Assembly (NCBI GenBank): GCA_002726335.1
Contig: PBSR01000220.1
Coordinates: forward strand, 1 to 25,603
Length of the DNA: 25,603 bases
Origin: Gemmatimonadaceae bacterium
Lineage (GTDB): Bacteria > Latescibacterota > UBA2968 > UBA8231
Direction: 5' to 3'
The position numbers and the translations under genes are program-made. Position 1 is the stretch's first letter. The number at the start of each line of letters is the position of its first letter. Below the pieces are notes generated by a model. The model worked only from the letters and a program-made list of their open reading frames with translations, was not told the DNA's origin and made no database searches. Below are positions 14,136 to 22,549 of this stretch, in pieces.

Positions 14136-16046
14136 ATGACGCAAGCCGGTCGACAGGCACACAGATTCGCCGTGCCGTTATACTCGTTGTTCGTAGCGAC
14201 CGCTGCCCTGCCGGTGCTCCGCATCCTGGCAGGGCTCCCCCCAGCCCTCAGTCCACTCGCGGATGGTGAGGGCGTCGAGGACATGCCACCGATGGCATCT
14301 TTCCTCGTCGAGTCCTTCGCCACCTTGCCGGTGGCGGGCCATGCCCTGCCCTGGTCGTTGCACTGCCTGGCGGCGACGCTGCTGGCGAGGGTGTGTTTCA
14401 TCCAGACTCGCTCGCTGCCGACGGCGCTGGCCTGTGCCCCTCTGTTCCTCTTCTGCGGCTTTCACCTTCAGACAACCGTCAGTCTCAGCGGCGTACCACA
14501 GAGTCTTTCGCTGATCTGTGTTCTGGCTGCCCTGTTGCTGAAGGCCACTGGGATCGCGAGGTCGTGGGTGCCGGTGGTCATCGTGGTGTTGGCAGGAGCC
14601 CTGGTCCATCCGATGACGTGGATGTCTCTGCCGCTGCTCACGTGGGAGCTTCACGGAAAACTCGGTCGCGAGCGGGCCGTGGTGGTTGCCGCAGGGACGT
14701 TCGTCCTGGCAGGACTCTGCATGTGGGCCATGCCGGGGGGTGAGCTTCCATTGGCTGCAGATCCGTGGGACCGCGCAACGACGCTGTTGCACTGGTGGTG
14801 CCGGCTGGTTCTCGGCTCCTATGTGCTTCTGGTGCCAACCTACGTCGAGTTTCCCTGGGAGCCGGCATTGGGTGCCCTTGTTCTTCTGGTTCTGCTGACG
14901 GGGATCTCGAGTACCCGATTCGCCTGGTGGTCCATGTGGGTCGTGTGTCTCATCCTGCCTCTCAACGGTATTTCGCCGGTGGGGACGCCTCAGTCGCCGC
15001 TTTCCACCGGGATGCTGGCCTATCATGCGGTCGCCGGTGTCGCCGTCCTGCTGGCGATGTTGCTGGCGGGTCTGGTGAGGGCCCGCTCCGGCATCGTGAT
15101 GACGACACTGGCGGGACTACTGTTCGGCGCGACGCTCGTCAGCGCCGTGTCCCATCACCAGCGCCTGGCCAATGTCGCCGTGTTCAGCGCGAACTTGAAC
15201 CAGCTGATCCACGAACCCTCACCCGCAGCGGCCAGACAGGTGCGGGGCGCGCTGAACAGAGGCGGGCACGAGGTCCCTCGGCAGTCGGGGTACCTGCAAC
15301 TGTTCTTTCATGCTCTCGAGCAGACCGGCGAGCAGCGCCCCGCTGACGTGTTGCTGAAGGCGCGGCAAGACCTGCCAGATGCAGAGGAGTTTCTCTTCAT
15401 CGAAGCGGTCTACCACTCCATCGCCGGAGACGCCGAGCAGCAACAAGCGCTGCAGGCAGAGATCCTCTCCTGGGGAACGGACCCGGGCAGCCTGATCGAC
15501 GGGCTGATTCGCTCAACCTTCTCCGGCACAGGCTACTACTTCCTGGGGCTGGATGACATGGCAAGAGCTGAGGCTGCCTTTCGTGGTGCCCTCGTCTTCG
15601 CTCCCGGCGATCCGGAACTGACCAGCCTGCTTGCCCACGCTGTCAACACCAGCGGCAGAACGGAGGAAGCGGCACGATTGCTGGAGGCCCTCGTCTCGTC
15701 CGGAAAAGCCGACGAGAACGCGATCATCGTTGCCGGAAACCTGCGCCATGCCGTCGGCCATTACCTGCAGGCCGTGCACCTGTGGGAACGCCTGGATTCT
15801 TTGCCGTTACAGACGCGCATGCTGATGGCACAGACCTGGCAACTGGAGCTGCAGCAGCCGAAGCGAGCCATCCCCCACTGGCTCCAGGCGATCGCGGATG
15901 GGGCCGGAGTGAACGCCTATGGACGCATTGCCAATGCCTACGAAGAGACCGGCCAGCCTGAAGAAGCCTCACGCTGGCATGGGCGAATCGTCACCGATTT
16001 CCCGGGTTCATCAATCGCACGCCAGATCCTTGGGGCCCCGAAGTGA
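14136..16046 (+). CDS. Polytopic membrane protein with C-terminal TPR-like repeats
   Basis: I do not recognise the family of this 636-residue protein. The first 330 residues hold about nine hydrophobic helices with short loops, resembling membrane glycosyltransferase or polymerase architectures, though no catalytic motif was identified. From about residue 350 on, the protein is soluble and built of helical pairs. Segments such as A-R-A-E-A-A-F-R-G-A-L-V-F-A-P-G-D-P-E and E-E-A-A-R-L-L-E-A-L-V look like tetratricopeptide repeats, ending near A-Y-E-E-T-G-Q-P-E-E-A. The ATG at 14136 directly follows a GTG, and no strong ribosome binding site is seen. Its stop overlaps the start of the SGNH-like gene, so the pair is translationally coupled. 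A role in building or modifying a surface polymer is inferred from that pairing. Confidence 0.75.
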   Translation: MTQAGRQAHRFAVPLYSLFVATAALPVLRILAGLPPALSPLADGEGVEDMPPMASFLVESFATLPVAGHALPWSLHCLAATLLARVCFIQTRSLPTALACAPLFLFCGFHLQTTVSLSGVPQSLSLICVLAALLLKATGIARSWVPVVIVVLAGALVHPMTWMSLPLLTWELHGKLGRERAVVVAAGTFVLAGLCMWAMPGGELPLAADPWDRATTLLHWWCRLVLGSYVLLVPTYVEFPWEPALGALVLLVLLTGISSTRFAWWSMWVVCLILPLNGISPVGTPQSPLSTGMLAYHAVAGVAVLLAMLLAGLVRARSGIVMTTLAGLLFGATLVSAVSHHQRLANVAVFSANLNQLIHEPSPAAARQVRGALNRGGHEVPRQSGYLQLFFHALEQTGEQRPADVLLKARQDLPDAEEFLFIEAVYHSIAGDAEQQQALQAEILSWGTDPGSLIDGLIRSTFSGTGYYFLGLDDMARAEAAFRGALVFAPGDPELTSLLAHAVNTSGRTEEAARLLEALVSSGKADENAIIVAGNLRHAVGHYLQAVHLWERLDSLPLQTRMLMAQTWQLELQQPKRAIPHWLQAIADGAGVNAYGRIANAYEETGQPEEASRWHGRIVTDFPGSSIARQILGAPK

Positions 16047-17212
16047 TGTCCAGGACTCGGCAGGGCATCATGACCATGTTGGCGTCACTTCTCGTGTGTG
16101 CAGTCACCGTCGAGGGGTTGCTCCGGCTATTCCCGGGGATGGGGTTTCGCCTCGCGGACCCCTCCTTCTTTACGCTGGAGTCTGGTTTCAGCTACCATCC
16201 CGATCTCGGCTACACCTTGGTACCCGATGCCGTGGAGTCCCGTTCCTACCGGGACGATGACTGCTCCACCCGTCACATCGAGGTGCGCACGAATCATTTC
16301 GGACTCCGCGGTCCGGATGTTGTCGCCGATGGGCGTCCACGGATCGTCTTCATCGGTGATTCCTTTACCGAAGGGTATCACGTCGACGAACCGGAGACCT
16401 TCACAGCCGTGACTGGCGACCTGCTGTCCGGTCGGGTCGTCCCGATCAACTGCGGGATCCGCAACTACGATGTCATCCAGTATATGCACATGCTGCGCTT
16501 TGCTCGCGAGCATCTCGAGCCAACGATGATCATCGTCGGTGTGTTCGTCGGCAACGACGTCGCGGGGTACAGCCGGTCCGCCTACTACCCGCCGATGACC
16601 AGCGTCGCAGCGATGCGCTCCCTCCGTTCCAGTTCGTATCTACTATCATGGTTGGCGCGTGTCGGACGGACCCCCTCTGACGACACCCAACCTGCCAGGG
16701 CGCCCGAAGCGCGCCATCCGCTGGCCGGTTCCTTACACGATCTGCGCACCGGCCCCGATTGTGGCGCCGAGGTCATGCTCGACCACGCCGACAACTACAT
16801 CCGTTGGCGCAGCACCCCCGGTCACGGGCCACAGTATAGTGACCCCATGCAGGCGTACAGCAGAGCTGACAGGACAGCCATGGTCCTTGCCGATATGCAG
16901 GCGGAGTTGGGTGACACCCCGCTCCTCGTCCTTATCATCCCGGAGAGGATGCAGGTCAAAGACGATGAGTGGCGATGGCTACAGGAGCACCTGCCGGATC
17001 GCTTTGTCGATCGACAGGGAACGATAGAAAAGCTGGCGAGAGCACTGCGGCGGCGTGATGTCGACTACACCAATCTGCTGGACGTAGTCGATGAGAGCTG
17101 CTACCTGCGATTTGATGGTCACTTCTCTACCGTCGGCCATCGGCGGGTGGGTGAACACGTGGCGCAGCTGGTGCGGACACGGTATGCCACTGCCCTTTCT
17201 CCCGGTTTCTAG
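16043..17212 (+). CDS. Membrane-anchored SGNH-hydrolase-like protein
   Basis: The 389-residue protein opens with a hydrophobic helix (about residues 8-27), a signal anchor that would place the rest outside the inner membrane. Block I is F-I-G-D-S-F-T-E-G-Y (near residue 105), a G-N-D motif follows in V-F-V-G-N-D-V, and a C-terminal D-G-H-F-S-T-V-G-H completes the Ser-Asn-Asp-His set. This arrangement (N-terminal anchor, R-T-N-x-x-G-L-R-G strand, G-D-S-x-T-x-G) is typical of extracytoplasmic SGNH proteins near polysaccharide loci, including O-acetyl transferases or esterases related to the AlgX/AlgJ type. The direction of acetyl transfer cannot be read. The start is GTG at 16043 or ATG at 16046, overlapping the previous stop. 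Confidence 0.82.
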   Translation: MMSRTRQGIMTMLASLLVCAVTVEGLLRLFPGMGFRLADPSFFTLESGFSYHPDLGYTLVPDAVESRSYRDDDCSTRHIEVRTNHFGLRGPDVVADGRPRIVFIGDSFTEGYHVDEPETFTAVTGDLLSGRVVPINCGIRNYDVIQYMHMLRFAREHLEPTMIIVGVFVGNDVAGYSRSAYYPPMTSVAAMRSLRSSSYLLSWLARVGRTPSDDTQPARAPEARHPLAGSLHDLRTGPDCGAEVMLDHADNYIRWRSTPGHGPQYSDPMQAYSRADRTAMVLADMQAELGDTPLLVLIIPERMQVKDDEWRWLQEHLPDRFVDRQGTIEKLARALRRRDVDYTNLLDVVDESCYLRFDGHFSTVGHRRVGEHVAQLVRTRYATALSPGF

Positions 17213-17228
17213 TGCCCCGTCGACTGGC

Positions 17229-17957
17229 TCAGGACACCGATCCCTGTCCCAGTGGCTTGATGATCATCTCCGGGATGACGACGCGCGACGGCAGTGTCGC
17301 CACGAACATCACCGCCGTCGCGATATCCTCCGGCTGCAGGATCCGCGCTTTGTGCTCGGCGGACACCTTCACCGGTCGTTGATCGAGGATGGGTGTGTTG
17401 ATCTCGCCCGGGGAGATGACGCACGACCGGATGCCGTGTCTGGCTTCCTCCAGGTCGACCATCTTCGTCAGCACCGACATGGCGTGCTTGGCCGCCGAAT
17501 AGATGACACCGCCGAGCACGCTGGGGGCGGTGCCCGCCATGGAAGACACGGCGAGGACGAGGCCGCCGCCCTGGCGACGCATGTGGGGCAGCACCTCGTG
17601 TACCGTGTTGAAGGCTCCGGTGGCGTTGACGTTCAGCACCAGATCCCAGTCCTCGGGGGAGAGCTTCTGCAGGGAACGGTCGGCGATGTTGACGCCGGCA
17701 TTGTTGACGAGAATGTCGATACGACCGTGACGCTCTATCGTGGCCTCGACGATCTCCTTGACCCGCGACCTGTCGGTGACGTCACCGGCTTCCGCATGTG
17801 CGCCCTCGCCGACTGCGGCGCAGGCCGACTTCAGCTTGGCCTCATCGCGGCCCATGGCGACGACCTGCGCGCCCTCGGCGACACAGGCGGCGACGATGGC
17901 TTCGCCCGCGCCGGAACCGCCTCCGGTGACGAGGACAACCTGTCCTTTGAGCTTCAT
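17229..17957 (-). CDS. Short-chain dehydrogenase/reductase
   Basis: This 242-residue classical SDR has T-G-G-G-S-G-A-G (11-18), N-N-A-G (85-88), Ser138/139, Tyr153 and Lys157 (Y-S-A-A-K). An Arg37 after the second strand (A-M-G-R-D) suggests NADP(H). Its size and an I-S-P-G-E-I-N-T-P loop fit 3-oxoacyl-reductase-like or sugar/alcohol dehydrogenases; the substrate is unknown. The ATG at 17957 overlaps the dioxygenase stop as ATGA, so I prefer it over a longer upstream frame that would run inside that gene. It is the last gene of a three-gene run with the dioxygenase and isomerase. It differs clearly from the SDR at 4425-5174. Confidence 0.88.
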   Translation of the reverse strand: MKLKGQVVLVTGGGSGAGEAIVAACVAEGAQVVAMGRDEAKLKSACAAVGEGAHAEAGDVTDRSRVKEIVEATIERHGRIDILVNNAGVNIADRSLQKLSPEDWDLVLNVNATGAFNTVHEVLPHMRRQGGGLVLAVSSMAGTAPSVLGGVIYSAAKHAMSVLTKMVDLEEARHGIRSCVISPGEINTPILDQRPVKVSAEHKARILQPEDIATAVMFVATLPSRVVIPEMIIKPLGQGSVS

Positions 17958-18763
17958 GCCAATATTCCCTCTCCAAAGACCTGGGTTCGATTCATGATCC
18001 GTCGTTGCTCGTCGGGAAAGGCCAGGCGACGATGCATGGTAGGACGGTTGTCCCACATGATGAGGTCGCCGAGCCGCCACTCGTGAGTGTAGATGAACTG
18101 TGGCTGATCCATATGGTCATACAACTCGCGCAGGAGGGCGTCACCCTCGTCTCGGGCCACGCCTTCGATGTGGCTCGTCAGGTGTGGATTCACGTAGAGG
18201 GACAGAACGCCCGTCTCCGGGTGGGTGCAGACCACTGGGTGTATGGCAGGCTCCGGCGGGTTCTGCTCCTCAACATAGTGCCGGTGTACTGCGCGCAGCG
18301 TGCGCAGGTGGTCCTGACGCTCCTGCGGCAACGCGTCGTACGCGGCGCGACAGTCGCACCATTGGGTCTGTCCCCCAACCGCTGGGATCTCGACAGCGAG
18401 CAGCAGTGAGATCGTGCCCGGTTCGTGCAGGTAGGACAGGTCCGCGTGAAAATCGATCCGCTCGCTGCCGAGAGCGCCGATGGGCTCACCGTTCTGCTTC
18501 ACGTTGGAGATGATGAAGACCTCCTTCACCCGGCGCTCACGTTGTTGGCGCACATGCTCGACGGGTGTGCCGAAGTAGCGGGTGAAGCGCACCTGATCTT
18601 CGTCGGTGATGTGCTGATCGCGGAACACGAGCACGCAGTGGTCGAGCAGGGCCTGCCGCAGGTCGGCCACCTGGTCCGCAGACAGATCAACCGACACGTC
18701 GAGGCCGAGGACCTCGGCCCCGACGGGTGCCGTCGCCGGCAAGACCTCGATGGTATCCGTCAC
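17954..18763 (-). CDS. TauD/TfdA-family Fe(II)/2-oxoglutarate dioxygenase
   Basis: The 269-residue protein has iron ligands His106-x-Asp108 (D-F-H-A-D-L-S-Y) and distal His244 in W-D-N-R-P-T-M-H-R-R. The 2-oxoglutarate-binding Arg lies in the following R-R-I-M-N-R segment. TauD itself releases sulfite from taurine, and relatives attack 2,4-D, carnitine-type and other substrates. The neighbours here do not indicate a sulfonate, so the substrate is left open. I chose the GTG at 18763, five bases after the isomerase stop and behind a GAGGG site; an earlier ATG at 18823 would lie inside the isomerase gene. It is the middle gene of isomerase, dioxygenase, SDR. Confidence 0.9.
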   Translation of the reverse strand: MTDTIEVLPATAPVGAEVLGLDVSVDLSADQVADLRQALLDHCVLVFRDQHITDEDQVRFTRYFGTPVEHVRQQRERRVKEVFIISNVKQNGEPIGALGSERIDFHADLSYLHEPGTISLLLAVEIPAVGGQTQWCDCRAAYDALPQERQDHLRTLRAVHRHYVEEQNPPEPAIHPVVCTHPETGVLSLYVNPHLTSHIEGVARDEGDALLRELYDHMDQPQFIYTHEWRLGDLIMWDNRPTMHRRLAFPDEQRRIMNRTQVFGEGILA

Positions 18764-18767
18764 GCCC

Positions 18768-19532
18768 TCAAGCCTGCACGTTGCAGGTGTCGTAGGAGGC
18801 ACGCATCGATTCGATGGCGTCACCCTTCGGCGAGTACTCGTGGCCGACGAAACCGGTGTAGCCCGAGCGGGCGATGGCCCGCATCACCGGCGGATAGTAG
18901 ATCTCCTGCTCTTCGTCGAGGTCTTTGCGACCGGGATTGCCTGCCGTGTGGTAGTGGGCGATCCACTGATGGTGGTCGTCGATCGTGCGGATCAGGTCGC
19001 CTTCCATGATCTGCATGTGGTAGATGTCATAGAGCAACCTCACCCGCGGTGAATCGACGGCCTGGCACAGCCTCACACCCCAGGGGGTGCGATCGCACTG
19101 ATAGTCGGGATGATTGACCTTGCTGTTGAGCAGCTCCATACAGAGGTTGATGCCCTTCTCTTCGGCGTACGCCTTCACGCGCAGCAGACCTTCCACACAA
19201 TTGTCGAGCCCTTCCTGCTCCGTTTTGCCTTCGCGGTTCCCCGAGAAAGTGATCAGCGACGGGATCCCGTGCTCCACCGCCAGGTCGATGTTCTGCCTCA
19301 GCTCCGCTTCGATTCGACCGTGGTTCTCCTTCTTGTTGAGACCATCGGGCAGCGACGCATGGCCGACGATGATGGCGATGTCCATGCCGGCATCCTTCAC
19401 CGCCTGCCAGTGCTCCTGTGGCAGCATCTCGATGGAGGCGTAGCCAATGTCGGCGGCGGCGGCGATCACTTCCTCCGGGGTCCTGGTCCGGGCAAAAGCG
19501 CCGAAGCAGAGGGACTGGCGAATGGTGGTCAC
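18768..19532 (-). CDS. Hydroxypyruvate-isomerase-like TIM-barrel protein
   Basis: The 254-residue protein belongs to the xylose-isomerase-like TIM-barrel superfamily. Metal ligands appear as Glu133 (C-M-E-L-L-N), Asp169 (L-L-Y-D-I-Y-H-M-Q), His195 (H-Y-H-T-A-G-N-P-G-R) and Glu232 (G-H-E-Y-S-P). The combination of L-L-Y-D-I-Y-H-M-Q-I-M-E-G-D with H-T-A-G-N-P-G-R is the mark of the Hyi group, which interconverts hydroxypyruvate and tartronate semialdehyde or related 2-keto sugars. I chose the GTG at 19532 behind AAAGGA; a longer frame to 19580 has no site. It is first of a tight three-gene run. Tartronate-semialdehyde reduction would normally use another family, so the SDR partner is not proof of that pathway. 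Confidence 0.85.
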   Translation of the reverse strand: MTTIRQSLCFGAFARTRTPEEVIAAAADIGYASIEMLPQEHWQAVKDAGMDIAIIVGHASLPDGLNKKENHGRIEAELRQNIDLAVEHGIPSLITFSGNREGKTEQEGLDNCVEGLLRVKAYAEEKGINLCMELLNSKVNHPDYQCDRTPWGVRLCQAVDSPRVRLLYDIYHMQIMEGDLIRTIDDHHQWIAHYHTAGNPGRKDLDEEQEIYYPPVMRAIARSGYTGFVGHEYSPKGDAIESMRASYDTCNVQA

Positions 19533-19559
19533 AGGGGATCCTTTCGATACGGAGCAGAT

Positions 19560-19573
19560 GGCCGACAACGGCC
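19560..19573 (-). terminator. Small hairpin between TPR gene and isomerase cassette
   Basis: GGCCG-ACAA-CGGCC forms a perfect 5-bp stem in the 72-bp gap between two same-strand genes. It lacks a T-run. It could end the TPR gene transcript or sit in the leader of the isomerase cassette. Confidence 0.25.
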
Positions 19574-19604
19574 GGTACAAGCAAGGGCGGGGCCTTCGGT
19601 GGTG

Positions 19605-20789
19605 TCAATCACGGGCAGCCGCCAGGTACTGCAGCTGGAATCCCGCCACTTCGTCGTCGGGTGCGACACCAAGAATGGCACGATAGCGCTCGATGGCCGT
19701 GTGGGTGTCGCCCTTGATGCGGGCCAGGCTGGCGAGACTGTGCAGCAGATCCACACGCGAACCGAGGCGCTCGAGCAGGGCCAGCAACCGCAGCTCCACA
19801 TCGTCGAACCAATCAGGGTACGATGGTCCCTGAGGCGGGCTGATGGCGCGTCCCAGCAAGCGGGCGCCGACACCGACAAGTCCCATCAGGCCGCCACCTG
19901 TCGGACCTCCTCCGAGGGACAGATCCGGCTTCACTCGCGCCAGGCCTCCGGCGACGGCAGACATGAAGGCGGCGGCCGCCTCCTCGTGACGACCGAGCTC
20001 CAGCAGCACGACACCCCGGTTGTAGTGGACGGCGTGGTTGGCGCCATCGGTCTCGGCCAGCTGGTCATACACGGCCAGCTCACCGATTGCGTCGCCCGCT
20101 TCGTCACGATCCCGCGCCTGTTCGTGGAGCCGTCGCACGGGGGCCGCGCCGATGCCGGCGACCTCGAGGGCCAGCGCCTTCTGCGCACCCGGCACGAGGA
20201 GTGCGACGGACTCATCACCCGGGGGGGTGAACAACGCAGGGCGCACGACATGGGGCACGTGGGCGGCGGCCAGTCGGTCGGACAGGGCCAGGATGCCGGC
20301 AGCGTCACCGCTGGCCGTCAGCGTCTGCCAGTCGTCGAGGTGATGCCCCTCACCGGCCGCCTCCCGCCAGGGCTGCAACCGCAGGAAGTGCTCGAGGACG
20401 AGTCGTGTCGTTGTCGTGTCGTCGAGGAGATAGGAGAGACCGTAGTGATCGTCGGTGTACAGATGCAGCACCCAGCCCCAGCCCTCCCGCTGGAGGACGA
20501 GGGTTTCACCGAGACGGTGCGTGAAACTGGCCACTGCACGGCGTGGCACCCTGTCGCTGACGAGGGCGACGGCGTCAGCGATCCGGGTCTCCCCCTCGCG
20601 AGTGGAGCCGGCGCGTACGGTGACACGGTCGATGCAGGCCGCCAGGGAGGTGTCGCGACGTTCCAGTTCGGCTTCCGCCTCGTGGACGAAGGCAGAGGAG
20701 TTGTCGTTGCGATCGACGGTGAGGTTGCGCACCAGCTCCGTCTCGCTCAGAGCCTGACAACGTTGGCGCAGCAGTCGATCCGTCGCCAT
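19605..20789 (-). CDS. TPR-like protein with possible DUF2007-type segment
   Basis: I chose the ATG at 20789 (394 residues), 5 bp after the stop of a small membrane protein gene. The N-terminal 140 residues are unrecognised and Arg/Asp-rich, with an aromatic strand G-W-G-W-V-L-H-L-Y. Residues about 154-215 (W-Q-T-L ... A-A-G-I-L-A-L-S-D-R-L-A-A-A-H-V-P-H ... A-L-L-V-P) have the shape of a DUF2007-type signal-transducing fold. Two TPR-like helical pairs follow at about 225-285 and 345-390, separated by a Gly-rich linker. No signal peptide is present. It is probably a scaffold or protein-interaction factor; no reaction is implied. Confidence 0.68.
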   Translation of the reverse strand: MATDRLLRQRCQALSETELVRNLTVDRNDNSSAFVHEAEAELERRDTSLAACIDRVTVRAGSTREGETRIADAVALVSDRVPRRAVASFTHRLGETLVLQREGWGWVLHLYTDDHYGLSYLLDDTTTTRLVLEHFLRLQPWREAAGEGHHLDDWQTLTASGDAAGILALSDRLAAAHVPHVVRPALFTPPGDESVALLVPGAQKALALEVAGIGAAPVRRLHEQARDRDEAGDAIGELAVYDQLAETDGANHAVHYNRGVVLLELGRHEEAAAAFMSAVAGGLARVKPDLSLGGGPTGGGLMGLVGVGARLLGRAISPPQGPSYPDWFDDVELRLLALLERLGSRVDLLHSLASLARIKGDTHTAIERYRAILGVAPDDEVAGFQLQYLAAARD

Positions 20790-20794
20790 GGGGA

Positions 20795-20983
20795 TCAATG
20801 CAACGGCAGTCGGCGTCGGGGTCGGTCCTCGTTGTGCAGGTGCGTGCGTCGGAAGACACCGACCACCGCACTCACCGCCCACCAGATGACGATGAGAACA
20901 CCGGCAAGGATGTAGGGGAAGGCTCTGGACTGCAGCAGGCCTTCGACCTGATCGAGAATCGTGTCGACTGTCAACATGAGCAC
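20795..20983 (-). CDS. Small single-pass membrane protein
   Basis: The 62-residue protein (GTG at 20983, or ATG two codons later) has a short amphipathic N-terminus. One strong membrane helix follows at about residues 23-43 (P-Y-I-L-A-G-V-L-I-V-I-W-W), then a basic tail rich in Arg/His (F-R-R-T-H and onward) that should lie in the cytoplasm. I do not recognise it. Its stop is 5 bp before the TPR gene, so the two probably form a unit, with this protein as a possible membrane anchor. The 114-bp region on its other side is shared with the divergent PQQ dehydrogenase gene and must hold both promoters; no box was clear by eye. Confidence 0.6.
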   Translation of the reverse strand: MLMLTVDTILDQVEGLLQSRAFPYILAGVLIVIWWAVSAVVGVFRRTHLHNEDRPRRRLPLH

Positions 20984-21097
20984 CCGGGGTGAGTATAACG
21001 GCGAAGGTTCGACCGGACCAACCGATGGCCACCGGGCTCTCTGTAGCTACATTCTCCAGCAGCCCATCATCAACAACGACATGTGAGGTGCTGTCCC

Positions 21098-22537
21098 ATG
21101 AAGAGTCTCCGTCGCTGCATGATCGCCTCTGGATTGTGCCTGATCGCCGTCGCTGCCGGTCCTGCCGCGGCGGGGTCCGAGGGCGCCGCCCTCTACCAGA
21201 GCAACTGTGCCCAGTGCCACGGCGCCGAGCTGCAGGGCGGCAACGCTCAGAGCCTGGTGGACGGTGTCTGGCAGTTCGGCGGGGGACCGTGGGGTATGGC
21301 CAACACGATCCAGCAGGGCATCACCCACCTCGGCATGCCTGCCTTCCGCCTGACGCTTTCCCGCGAAGAGATCGACGCCATCATCGAGTTCCTGCAGGAG
21401 CAGGAGAAGGCCTACGGTCCTGCGCCTCGACAGCTGCCGCAGACGCTGCAGTCGCAGGAGTATGACATCGCCGTCGAGGTCTTCGCCGACGAGCTCGAGA
21501 TCCCCTGGGCGATCGACTTTCTCGATGCGCAGACAGCGCTGATCACCGAGCGTCCCGGCCGCCTGCGCACCGTGCGCGATGGTGTGCTCACGCCGACGCC
21601 CGTATCCGGCATGCCGACGGTTCTGCACGAGGGGCAGGGCGGCTTGATGGATGTGGCCGTCGATCCGGAGTTCGGTGACAACGGCTGGGTCTACCTGGCC
21701 TACAGTCATGCGCTGGACAGCGTGCGAGAGGGAGAAGAGAGCCCGCCGGCCATGACCCGTATCGTACGCGGTCGAATCGTCGCCAACGAGTGGACGGATC
21801 AGCAGGTCCTCTTCGAGGCACCCCACGAGACGTACGTGCCGACACGTTATCACTACGGGTCGCGCATCGTCTTTGACGAGGCCGGCACCCTCTACTTCTC
21901 CATAGGTGATCGAGGTCGACGGCCGATGGCGCAGGACCTGTCCCGGCCGAACGGCAAGGTGCATCGCATCCACCGCGACGGCACGATCCCGACGGACAAC
22001 CCCTTCGTCGGGCTCACCGATGCGCTGCCCAGCATCTTCAGTTACGGCCACCGGAATCCCCAGGGACTGGCGGTGCATCCCGAGACCGACAGACTGTGGG
22101 ATTCCGAGCACGGACCCATGGGCGGCGACGAGGTCAACGCCATCCGTGCCGGCAGAAACTATGGCTGGCCGGAGATCTCCTACGGGCGACACTACGACGG
22201 CCGCATTCTTACGGAGTTCGAGGGCAAGCCGGGGATGGAGCAGCCAGCGTGGGTGTATCGGCCTTCGGTCGCGGTCTGCGGTCTTGACATCTACCGCGGT
22301 GACCAGTTTCCCAAGTGGCAGGGACATCTGCTCGTGGGGGCTCTGAAGTACGAGTCGGTGGATCTGCTGACCGTCGTCGACGATCGCGTCATCCACATCG
22401 AGACGATCGTGAAAAACCTCGGGCGTGTTCGTGATGTCGCCATCGGTCCCGAGGGGGCCGTCTACATCGTGCTGAACGGTCCGGGTCGGGTCATCAGGCT
22501 GACGGCGATCGTGGATCGGATCATCGCTTCGCAGTAA
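21098..22537 (+). CDS. Cytochrome c-PQQ sugar dehydrogenase fusion, exported
   Basis: The 479-residue protein starts with a Sec signal peptide (basic M-K-S-L-R-R, hydrophobic core, A-A-A-G cleavage region near residue 26). A class I cytochrome c domain follows, with C-A-Q-C-H (37-41) and a likely axial Met80 in L-G-M-P-A-F. From about 128 a six-bladed beta-propeller of the soluble glucose dehydrogenase/aldose sugar dehydrogenase family follows: I-P-W-A-I-D-F, H-E-G-Q-G-G-L-M-D-V-A-V-D-P, G-H-R-N-P-Q-G-L-A, and E-H-G-P-M-G-G-D-E-V-N, the last forming calcium/PQQ contacts. Such enzymes oxidise aldoses in the periplasm. The fused heme would accept the electrons. GAGG precedes the ATG by 9 bases. 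Confidence 0.88.
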   Translation: MKSLRRCMIASGLCLIAVAAGPAAAGSEGAALYQSNCAQCHGAELQGGNAQSLVDGVWQFGGGPWGMANTIQQGITHLGMPAFRLTLSREEIDAIIEFLQEQEKAYGPAPRQLPQTLQSQEYDIAVEVFADELEIPWAIDFLDAQTALITERPGRLRTVRDGVLTPTPVSGMPTVLHEGQGGLMDVAVDPEFGDNGWVYLAYSHALDSVREGEESPPAMTRIVRGRIVANEWTDQQVLFEAPHETYVPTRYHYGSRIVFDEAGTLYFSIGDRGRRPMAQDLSRPNGKVHRIHRDGTIPTDNPFVGLTDALPSIFSYGHRNPQGLAVHPETDRLWDSEHGPMGGDEVNAIRAGRNYGWPEISYGRHYDGRILTEFEGKPGMEQPAWVYRPSVAVCGLDIYRGDQFPKWQGHLLVGALKYESVDLLTVVDDRVIHIETIVKNLGRVRDVAIGPEGAVYIVLNGPGRVIRLTAIVDRIIASQ

Positions 22538-22549
22538 GCTGCTGAGAGT

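Noticed and set aside
19110..20915. A 601-codon plus-strand open frame
   Set aside because: It lies antisense to the Hyi-like isomerase and TPR genes, which show clear family or repeat patterns; long antisense frames are expected at this GC content.
21047..22396. A 449-codon minus-strand open frame
   Set aside because: It is antisense to the cytochrome c-PQQ dehydrogenase, whose heme and propeller motifs are unambiguous.
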